A DNA stretch of 64,000 nt. Origin: Argyresthia goedartella. Lineage: Eukaryota > Arthropoda > Insecta > Lepidoptera > Argyresthiidae. The notes beneath the pieces were generated by a model. The model saw only the letters and a list, made by a program, of their open reading frames with translations, had not been told where the DNA came from and did no database searches. The position numbers and the translations under genes were made by a program. The DNA lies in NCBI GenBank assembly GCA_949825045.1, contig OX463813.1, positions 28,068,001 to 28,132,000 on the forward strand, given 5' to 3'. Positions within the stretch are counted from its first letter, which is position 1. Every line of letters starts with the position of its first letter. Below are positions 55,754 to 64,000 of the stretch, piece after piece.

Positions 55754-56462
55754 GCCCTGTACATGCTCGCCAAGACTGTAACCACTGATGCCGTAATTGC
55801 CGCGAACCACGACTTTGTTGAATCCTCCTTGAGATACGGTATAATTTTCTGGGGCAACACCACAGGCAAAGACAAAATATTTAAAGCACAGAAGAAGTGT
55901 ATTAGGGCAGTGTGTAAACTTGTCCCTACGGATAGCTGCAAGACCCTTTTTTAATAAACTTAAACTTCTGACCTTGCCGTGTCTATATATTTATGAAACA
56001 TGTGTATTTGTAAAGAGTAATTTACGCCACTATAAAACGTTAGAAAGCAAACGTCATGCAAATAAGCTATGTGCTGAGCAACATAGAAGTGCTAACTATG
56101 GCAAGAGTATATTCAATATTTCAACCCGAATATTTAACAAGCTTCCGCAAAATGTTAGAGAAACCGAGCATTTACATGCCTTTAAAAATAAATTAAAAAC
56201 TCTGCTCGTTAATGCAACTTTTTATTCAGTCAATGAATACTTGACTTATACATGAGAATAATAAATAATTTAATTTTATTATGGACTGACATTACAATCA
56301 TATTTTATAAGCCTACATTTGACTTTTAATTAAATTGTGTACTAAAATGTAATTTGCATACCTATGGTTATATCATGTGAAACTAACATTAGATATTTAA
56401 GAAACCTTATGTACACCATGATAAGCAAATAAAGTTTCTATTCTATTCTATTCTATTCTATT
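55754..56462 (+). pseudogene. 5'-truncated non-LTR retrotransposon (CR1-like) C-terminus with (ATTCT)n tail
   Basis: Coding remnants: SSLRYGIIFWGN, a KCIRAVCKL block, then after a frame change near 55925 LPCLYIYETCVFVKSN, RIFNKLPQNVRE and the terminal FYSVNEYL. This is the conserved RT C-terminus of a CR1/Jockey-type LINE. The element ends with aataaag and repeated attct, a simple-repeat tail typical of CR1-like elements. The copy is truncated at its 5' end and dead. Confidence 0.7.
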
Positions 56463-56966
56463 CTACTCTTCAAGTCTGCCGGTTTATCGATTCAATGTTG
56501 TGTAAACCCTGTCTCCTACTTCTATTCAAACTATTTGCAAACAAATATTGCCATATAGTTTCTTTACTTATTCACTCTTAATTTTAGTGTTAACATGACA
56601 TTCAATTTTTGTGATTCAACTAGGCATATTATTTTACTGGACAAATATTGTACCTATAATGTGTGTAACAAATAGTGAAATATATTTACCACCTTCGCTA
56701 ACATCCTTGTCCTCATTCCATTCCGATATCTTTATCCATGGTTTCATATTCTCGATACATGTAACTCCAGTATATTTCTTGTGGGATCGCTCACTGCCCA
56801 TAATGTCGGCAATGCGATACCTGTCTCGGCCTAAAATTTCCGTCACTCTAAACGGACCCTTAAATGACGGAAGCAGCTTTGTACTTGCACCGTTATTATA
56901 ATGACTGGTATTTTAACGAGCACGAGATCACCAACTTCAAACAACCGTGCCATACCATACATATGA

Positions 56967-57211
56967 CGACCCGAATGGCCGAGTCGGCAGTGACCCTGCC
57001 CACGAAACCAAAGGTCCCGGGTTCGAGTCCCGGTGGGGGCAACATTTGTTTGACGAGAACGGATGTTTGTACCCTAGTTATGGTTGTTTATCTAATTAAG
57101 TATAATATTTATCTATATAAGTATGTTTATCGTTGTCTAGTACCCAAGATACAGGGATTCCTAGTTTGGGGCTAGATCAATGTGTGTAAATAGTGTCCAA
57201 GGTGTCCAAGG
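56967..57211 (+). mobile_element. tRNA-derived SINE inserted in the Gypsy pol
   Basis: A box tggccgagtcgg (56976-56987) and B box ggttcgagtcc (57020-57030) have tRNA-like spacing. The tail with ctagtttggggctagatcaa matches the minus strand of 62717-62768. The integrase C-terminal coding sequence continues on both sides, so it inserted into an existing element. Confidence 0.65.
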
Positions 57212-59901
57212 TATTATACTTCGTTTTGTGTCAAATTTTTCTTTTTCATGGTTCGAACTCGATTTGATTCTTGCGTCTACGTCTTTTCTCAACGTTGTCA
57301 TATCAATATTTTCTTCAACATCAGGTAAAAATCGGTCACTTTCCATGCGTAGGCGATATCCAAAAAATACTTCACTCGGGACAGCATTGATAGTTCTCTG
57401 TATAGTGCTATTTATACCTTGCTGTAATATTGCTAGAACTTCATACCATTTGTCATATCCAGATTCCGCTCCTAATGAACGCAGTGCTTCTAGAATGGTT
57501 TTATTATAGCGTTCGACTTGTCCATTGGAGCGAGGTATTCCAGTTGAAATAGTGTGTGCCCGTATGTTTTTTGCAGTACAGTATGACATATACGCTTTTG
57601 ACGCAAAGGCCTAGCCAGCATCAGTAATAAGTCGTTTTGGATTTCCAGAATTTTAAATAAGCTATTCAATTCTATTAAAACTTATTCAGTGCTAGTGTTT
57701 CGTACAGGATAGATAAATACAAATTTTGTAAAAGCGTCTACTAATACGAGAACATGACAATTACCCTTAGTCGACTTTACAAATGGACCCATGTGGTCCA
57801 TATGTAATGTATGAAAGGGACGCGCGTATATTGGAATCGGGTGAAGTGCTCCCTCCTTTTTACCGCTTTTACTTTTGTTATAAAGACAGTGTAAACAATT
57901 TTTGACATGTTTTGTAAGCAATATTTGACTATTATTTTCATTTTTGGTAACCAATAATTATGTTTAATCCTGTGAAGCGTTTTATCAGCCGCGAAATGGC
58001 CTATTTTGTCATGATTGTATTTTAAGATTTGCCATATGCAATTTTTGGGAACGACCCATCTACGACCGTGAGTGGTACGCCTATACACTTTGTAACCTAA
58101 AACTTCGTATGTATTAAACACATCTTTATGCGCTTCGGCATCTCCTTACAATAAAATATCTCTAATTCTTAACAATTCCTTATCCTGTTCCTGGACAGAT
58201 AAAAGCCAATCTGCTTCAGTTATAGACATGACTATTTCTTGTTGTGAATCCGGGTTTCTACTTAGTGATATTTCGTAGTCGAATTCCTGAGTTTGTAACA
58301 CCCTACGAGCTATCCTGGGTAGTATTTCCTTTTTCGTGAGCGCATACCGTACTGCGTTGCAGTCAGTTATAATATTAAACCGTATTTCGAGTAGATATAG
58401 ACGGAATTTCTGTAAGGAAGCAATGATCGCCAGAAATTCGAGCTCGAATGAATGATACCGTTTCTCCTCATTACTTGTTTGCCTGCTATAATAATAAACG
58501 GGTCTTTCACCATGTTCATGCACTTGGACCAAGATACCAGCTATCCCCTCGCGACTTACATCGGTGTAAAGGATAACTTCCTTTTCGGAGTCAAAAATGG
58601 CTAAAATGGAATCACTCGTCAACGCGTCTTTAAAGAAACTTACAGCTCGATCATGTTCGTCAGTACATTGCCATTTTTCACCCTTTTTTAGAAGTTTTAT
58701 TTGTGGGCTACTGATGATTGCGCAGTTTTTAATGAATTTGTGAAAGTAATTAACTACTCCTAAAAATTGACGGAGTTGATGGAGCGTTTTAGGCACAGAA
58801 ATTTTTTTGATCGCGTCATTTTTTTTCGAAGATGCCTTGATTTGATACCCTCGCTGTTAACATCATAGCCAAGAAAAGTTATTACATTTTGAAAGAAAAA
58901 GCATTTTTTTAAATTTAGTGTAAGTCCGTGTTCAACAAATAATTTAATTACTGACTCTAGCGTCTCAAAATTTCTTCTATTGTTTTGGAAATAATTAAAA
59001 CATCATCTAGATAAACAATAACATTGCCAAACTTCATATTTCCTAATATCCTATTCATAAACTTCTGGAAGATTAATGGCTCATTAGAAATGCCAAATGG
59101 CATACGTAAGAATTCATAATGTCCGTCCTCAGTGATGAAAGCAGTTTTATCTACAGATTATTTTTTTATGACAATTTGATAATATCCACTTTTCATGTCC
59201 AAACTAGAGAACCATCTACAACCTATAAATCTGTCTATGAGGTCCTCTATCCTCGGCATAGGGTATTTCTCTTTTATTGTAATTTTATTTAGGGACCTGT
59301 AATCTATACACAATCTTTTCTCACCTTCCTTTTTTACTACAAGTAAAACAGGACTAGCATACGCTGATTTACTTTCTTGTATGATTTTGTTTCTTGAAAG
59401 ATCATCAATTATTTTTCGCAACATTACTTTATCAGGTTCAGGCAACCTAAATATACCGGCTTATTAGAATCTAACTCTATTTCTAACTCAATGTTTTTCA
59501 CCTTACCCAGCTTAGAAAGTTCTGAATAAAAGCTATTAGGATATCTACGAAATATATCTATGAGTTTTTCGCGATGACTAGGGTCAACGTTGAGAATTAT
59601 TCCATCATTTGTAAATATCGAATAAACTCTTTTGACCTTATCGAATTTTAGCACGTCACATATTCTAACATACATCACTGATAGGTCCTCAGTCACATTC
59701 CGCCCCACCAGCACGTCACAGCCTGACAAATCATTGACTACATATAGTTTAACGGGATTAAACTCGACATCATCAATCACTACCGTAGTTAATACATAGT
59801 CCGTCACCGTTGTCGCTGAATCTTTATTAAAACCCTGTAATGTTTTTTGTTTAGGTAGCTTAAGCGTTGTGAAATGCAGTTGATTGACTAAGTGTGATGA
59901 T

Positions 59902-59945
59902 ATGAGTGAGCAGTCACTACCTATGGGTAGTGACTGCTCACTCAT
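59902..59945. repeat. Perfect 20-bp fold-back inside the protease active-site region
   Basis: Arms 59902-59921 and 59926-59945 (atgagtgagcagtcactacc and its reverse complement) flank a 4-base loop. The left arm is the genuine protease coding sequence (GSDCSLI on the minus strand); the right arm is its inverted copy. Confidence 0.85.
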
Positions 59946-59959
59946 CATATCAATGAATA

Positions 59960-61267
59960 CCTGTTGCAAAGGGCTGTCTGATGGATAATGCACTGATAAG
60001 ATATTAGGTCTGCATTCTTATCCTTGACTCTGCTTACCAATCCCTTTTCTTTGCCAATCATCGCTGGGGCCCCGTCCGTTGAAAGAGATACCATTTTATC
60101 ATAACCAATATTTGTGCTGGTTATGAATTCATCAAACTTCTTGAATAAATCTTCTCCGCGAGTCTTGCCTTTGAATGGCAATATTGTTAGCAATTCTTCC
60201 CTGAACGCTTTACTTTCAACGTCAAAAAATCTCACGAAAACAGACAATTGTTCATCATCAACAATATCACATGATTCATTCAGTGCTATCGCGTAGCAAG
60301 GTGCCTTTTGTAGAAGTTTGAGCAAACTGGTTTTGTTAACTGCAGCTAAAATTTCGGTCCTTCTTGTATTACTCCTTGCCGACAATGGAAGGCCTTTAAT
60401 TGCAGCGATAACATCCTTTTTTTCTTCGAAAAGTGCCGTGGCCACTTCCACCATGCCTTCTTTTACCATCTCAGAGTCTGAAAATGGCTTCTGATGTTTA
60501 TTAAGAGTCCAGCACAAGCGCAATGCTGCTTATGCGGATTTTTCTTGTTCGCTCATGCTGCGAACTAGTAAGGCCGTGCTTTTTTTATAAGAAGAAAGAG
60601 ATGTCTGAAGTTTTTCTTTACGAGCTTCACTGCCAAGAGGAAAATTTTTGTGAAACTGCTGATGAGTTGTATCGTAGTGTCGCTTTAAATTAGAACTTTT
60701 AACAATAGCGACAGTTTTGTTACAAATGAGGCAAACTGGAACCGCATTAGGTCTATCAGGCAGCGTAAAACAATATTGTTCAGTCCACTCAACCAAAAAC
60801 TTCCTATTTTCACTGTCAACTTTTCGCTTTTTTGATTCCATTTTTGGATGTAAGTAACAGGTAGGTAAAAAACGTTTTATTACACGAGCAAGTAGGTATC
60901 ACAGTAGATAAGAAAGCTCCGTAAAACTGCGACTGCTGACTGTTTGTTGCGACAGAATACAAACATGTCAAAACATGCACACTACTCCCGCCTGCCTGTA
61001 CGCACGCACCCAAAAATCACTACCGCCGCCGCACCGTCCGCCTGCACCCCCTCACACTCCAACGCACTCCGTCTCGCGCTACATAGCACAGGCCACTGAC
61101 CTTGACTGCGCAGAAAAGCAAGTACCTAAGTCTTTTACTTTAGTATATACTTTTCGCTCGGTGCCTGAAAAAGGCTTGATTGTATAAATTGAATAGGGTA
61201 ATTTGGCGGGCCAGCTTTTGACCATTCGCGGTCCGGATCCGGACCGCGGTCCGCCAGTTGCCGACTG
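59960..61267 (-). pseudogene. 3'-truncated hAT transposon
   Basis: The coding frame starts at the ATG at 60841 (minus). An N-terminal zinc finger with CLICNKT and a RHYDTTH histidine pair resembles BED-type fingers. An in-frame TAA near 60527 interrupts it. The frame then resumes with ALNESCDIVDDEQL and STDGAPAMIGK, the two Asp-containing blocks of hAT transposases, and YQCIIHQTALC. It stops there: the C-terminal dimerisation domain and 3' end are missing. The 5' end is likely the terminal repeat cagtcggcaactgg at 61254-61267 (minus), with a GC-rich subterminal region containing a 20-bp palindrome at 61228-61247. Confidence 0.75.
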
Positions 61268-61500
61268 ATGCTATAGACTTTTTACTAAAATTATAGTGCC
61301 TGTTACTCTCACGGTCTCCATCTATCTAGCTGTTTGGACTGCAGCGGTTTTTTGAAATTTTAAAAACCTCACATATTCGATATTTTAAAGAATTTCCAAA
61401 AACTGAATCGACAAAAAAAATACTTTTTAACTATTGAACCTGCTCACAAACAACCACGAGAATTAGATGATAACATCCGGACTAGAGGGTAAAAGAAAGA
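61268..61500 (+). repeat. Dispersed repeat R1, third copy
   Basis: It shares cctgttactctcacggtctc with 52230-52250, and gcagcggttttttgaaattt and ccaaaaactgaatcg with the reverse complement of 47360-47690. It directly abuts the hAT terminus, so the hAT may have inserted into it. Confidence 0.5.
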
Positions 61501-62585
61501 CAAAAATATACATTGATGCATGTTTAGTTTCCATTTAGCAAGAATCACAAAAATCTTATTTGACAAGTTTCGACCCCACTCCGCTGTCCATACCAAGCGT
61601 AAAAACTTTTTTTGGTGCTTGCGTGGGGTGTTAGCGCCTCACACGCTTACATGCGCCACCTGCCGCAGCTGTTTGTTTACCGCGCTTTTTACTTATTTAT
61701 TTGATGATACGCTGCGCTTTTACTTTTTACTCCTATGGTCATATGTTGCCATTGTTGTGTTATTTTTGTTTAATCTCAAACCTACTCAATTGGCAATCAG
61801 TAGCATACATACATGATTGCATCTTTAATAGCCACGTTTTTATTACGGCTTTGTTAAAAAAGAAAATCACGACGTCTGAATTGCAAAAAAAAATACATTC
61901 AATGAGAATTACATTATTTTTTAAGCAAGCCTTACAATGTGCTTTAAGTTTTTGATTAATAAATAAATAAAATCTTTTATTACTGTCATAAAAACTTACT
62001 TATTTGTTTTAAGTAAGAAGTATTTTTTTGATATCGATATCTTTCATTTCCCGTCACTAGTAATCTCTGAAATGTATCTTTCATCCTGGTGCTACTCATA
62101 TATGGGTTCCTTCAACCTCACATTTGTTGTTCCGTTTTGTCTCCATTTTCCTTAGTCGGAGCCGGGCCAGAGGGATATTAAGTCACTCTTTAGTAATGCT
62201 ATAAAAAATACATATTTCTCGAAGATATAAACCATTCAGAAAACCGAGTCAACGTGGGGTTGAAAAACCCTCGTCGTATCTGGTGAAAAACTTAGGGTGA
62301 CCCCGACCGCAACGCTGGAAAGTGAGGCTACAGGAGCCCCGCAGTCAGCGTGGCTGAAGATTTAAAATTTGGTCTTTACCTATATCCTATATGTAAGATC
62401 GTGTGTTAACGTGATATCCTTAACCTAGAAAATGTGTCGAAAAAGCGCCATATTAGTGTGTGTCACAAAACTCTTTGGTAATCATTGTTAATAATATATA
62501 ATTATATATATACAACATATTATATATATATATAACATAATTCTTCTGAAATGGGGCCAGAGGCAAAATTTTTATGTTATGTTAT
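61501..62585. other. No convincing gene; AT microsatellite
   Basis: A 98-codon ATG frame (61520-61816) has a hydrophobic C-terminus but no known motif. An AT-repeat tract is at 62490-62540. Confidence 0.25.
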
Positions 62586-62705
62586 GAGCGCTCCGTGATC
62601 TAGTGGGATTCACGCTTGCCTCTCACGCAGGAGATGCAGGTTCGAATCCGGTACTGACAATTTTCCAATATAAATAAAATTTATGTTAAACGTACATTAT
62701 CGGAT
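62586..62705 (+). mobile_element. tRNA-derived SINE, family A, truncated
   Basis: The head has B box ggttcgaatcc at 62639-62649 and resembles 49188-49262. It breaks off in a taa-repeat. Confidence 0.55.
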
Positions 62706-62716
62706 AATAATAATAA

Positions 62717-62768
62717 TACCTTGGACACCATTTACACACATTGATCTAGCCCCAAACTAGGATTCCCT
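62717..62768 (-). mobile_element. SINE 3' tail fragment, minus strand
   Basis: It is nearly the reverse complement of the tail at 57158-57208 (ctagtttggggctagatcaa, gtgtccaagg). It abuts the truncated family A SINE in opposite orientation. Confidence 0.6.
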
Positions 62769-62903
62769 TCGTTTCAGGCATATCCAGTGACATTTTACGT
62801 GCGTTTTATCACTCATCCATTTTCAACAGAGACAGTTGATGAGAGACAGCTAGTGCCAACTACTGGAGGAGTTACGCACTTAGATAGGAATAAATTTAGT
62901 TAT

Positions 62904-63103
62904 ACAGGGTGTCCCGTAACTCAACATGAAGCTAGTACCAGGAGATATGCTTGCTTATACAGTCTGGCAAAAATATTAAAAAATATTTGATAATAGAAGA
63001 TTTTGTAAAATATAAAAAAATGTGTAAAAATTTGTGACAGATTTGTTAACTATTTTTACCAGGCCCTTATATTTGCTTGAAGTTGACTTACGTGACACCC
63101 TGT
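62904..63103. mobile_element. 200-bp MITE-like element with 16-bp inverted repeats
   Basis: acagggtgtcccgtaa (62904-62919) is the reverse complement of 63088-63103 with one mismatch. It is non-coding. Ends starting acagggtgtc recur in insect DNA elements as I recall. Confidence 0.5.
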
Positions 63104-63180
63104 CTACATAATATATTCAAGAAACCTTTATTTACTTCAATTTAATCCAATTTTCCCGCAAATTTACACTATTTCCTTTT

Positions 63181-63310
63181 CCCTTATCGGCAGTTAAGTT
63201 AACTTTCCGTTATCGGAGTAGCAGAGGCACAATTGCGCTTAGGTTTAGCCGACAATCCAATGGTCTATTTCGAGTGACAGGGGGTTAGCCCATCGTCACG
63301 AAAAACGCGC
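63181..63310 (+). repeat. SINE/LINE-derived fragment
   Basis: ggcacaattg...gagtgacagggggttagccc parallels 50345-50410. A related string also lies near the start of the array LTRs (gcgtgatagggggctagccc). Confidence 0.35.
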
Positions 63311-63549
63311 GTGCAAGCTTCTACGAGTACATCTTACGCATATCATCTTTGAATGTAATTCGAATTAAACGCGAAGTCTCTCTTCCGTTGAAATTTGATT
63401 ATATCCGGAATATTCCAGAATATGCAATATTGAAATGAAGAACTGGGAGGATTATGTTTTAATATTCACCCGAAAAAGGTCGCCTTCAAATTGAATTACG
63501 TAACGAAAAAGGTTTGAAAAGACGGCATAATAATAATTAAATATCTTCA

Positions 63550-63735
63550 TATTATTTTTACAGTGTGCGACCTTTTAAACCGACTTGAAAAAGGGGGCGT
63601 TTCTCATTTCGTTTTTCTAAGTTTGTTACGCGACCATTGCATCAATTATGAATCTATTTTGATGAATCTTGTTTTACTTGACAGGTAATATTTCAGAGGT
63701 GGTCCCATATAAATATAACCAAAATTAATTTATAG
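63550..63735 (+). repeat. Fragment resembling a common lepidopteran repeat
   Basis: aaaccgacttgaaaaagg ... tcagaggtggtcccat matches, from memory, a widespread moth repeat. 63736-64000 has no recognised gene. Confidence 0.3.
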
Positions 63736-64000
63736 CCCTTTTTGAAAAATCAACAACAAAAAAATACACAGATGCCGTTTTGGTTTGTGATTCCGTCCAG
63801 CAAAAGTTTTGATGAGGAGTTTTCATTTAAGAGTTCACAGACTTTATTCGCATCCCGCCCGGGGAGGAACAAACAGGGCTCGGCATTTGAAGTCGGTATT
63901 TTTTTTTTCACTTGGAGAATTATTTGTTAGCTTAGTCTGTTCGGGTTATGATGCAGCTAATAGTCCAGTTCTAGGTCCTCTCTCTATCCTCTGGTAGGTG

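Larger units (their letters stand above)
56634..59976 (-). pseudogene. pol: Decayed Gypsy-like pol, different family from the array
   Basis: Read on the minus strand: protease region with GSDCSLI (near 59905-59925) and CDVLVGRNV; RT N-terminal blocks (LCIDYRSLNKI, SSLDMKSGYYQI), an in-frame TAA near 59160, then FLRMPFGI and YLDD (59002-59013); frame changes around 58800-58920; RNase H (TDVSREG, FELEFLAI, ITDCNAV); integrase HHCC and core pieces (HMDHMGP, NGQVERYNK); and a C-terminal domain (TEILGRDRYRIADI). At least four breaks make it non-functional. A SINE interrupts it at 56967-57211. The upstream end meets hAT sequence instead of gag. No LTR was identified. Confidence 0.85.

Noticed and set aside
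61520..61816. 98-codon ATG frame with a hydrophobic C-terminal stretch
   Set aside because: No family signature, promoter or splice evidence, and the region is repeat-like. Chance cannot be excluded.

Overview
The window is eukaryotic and almost certainly insect. It is AT-rich, has GT-AG splicing, and carries tRNA-derived SINEs whose 3' bodies look like repeats I associate with moths and butterflies (for example a gaaaacatcgtgaggaaacc block on the minus strand near 50446-50465). I infer Lepidoptera; no single marker proves the species.

Left edge (1-1183): the 3' half of a Jockey-type non-LTR retrotransposon, cut by the window start and ending without a poly-A tail.

1184-40667: one 39.5 kb head-to-tail array of a Gypsy-like LTR retrotransposon, with neighbouring units sharing a single LTR. 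The order is: truncated LTR1, short unit S1, LTR2, full unit F1, LTR3, S2, LTR4, F2, LTR5, F3, LTR6, F4, LTR7. LTRs are about 2.23 kb, begin TGTAATGG and end CCGTTACA or CTGTTACA. A full element would be about 9.6 kb. Units F1-F4 each keep an uninterrupted 864-residue RT-RNase H-integrase frame. Every unit carries the same gag lesions, and every full unit the same break between protease and RT. S1 and S2 share one 3.05 kb deletion that removes protease, RT, RNase H and the integrase core. Diagnostic bases show that the junction LTRs are mosaics, so the array grew by LTR-LTR recombination and duplication of an S-F dimer rather than by separate insertions.

40668-64000: a repeat-rich host region. 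It holds one convincing host gene candidate (44811-45436): two exons, a signal peptide, and a strongly basic cysteine-free mature peptide that I do not recognise, with a poly-A signal downstream. Around it are MITE-like elements, SINEs, two non-LTR fragments, a probable Helitron, a decayed Gypsy pol on the minus strand (56634-59976) interrupted by a SINE, and a 3'-truncated hAT transposon (59960-61267, minus). Several perfect short fold-backs and a mosaic of copied nearby pieces (53029-53170) look like scars of templated DNA repair.

No genuine tRNA, rRNA, CRISPR or bacterial-style operon was seen. All element names are family-level recognition from motifs; no database search was possible.
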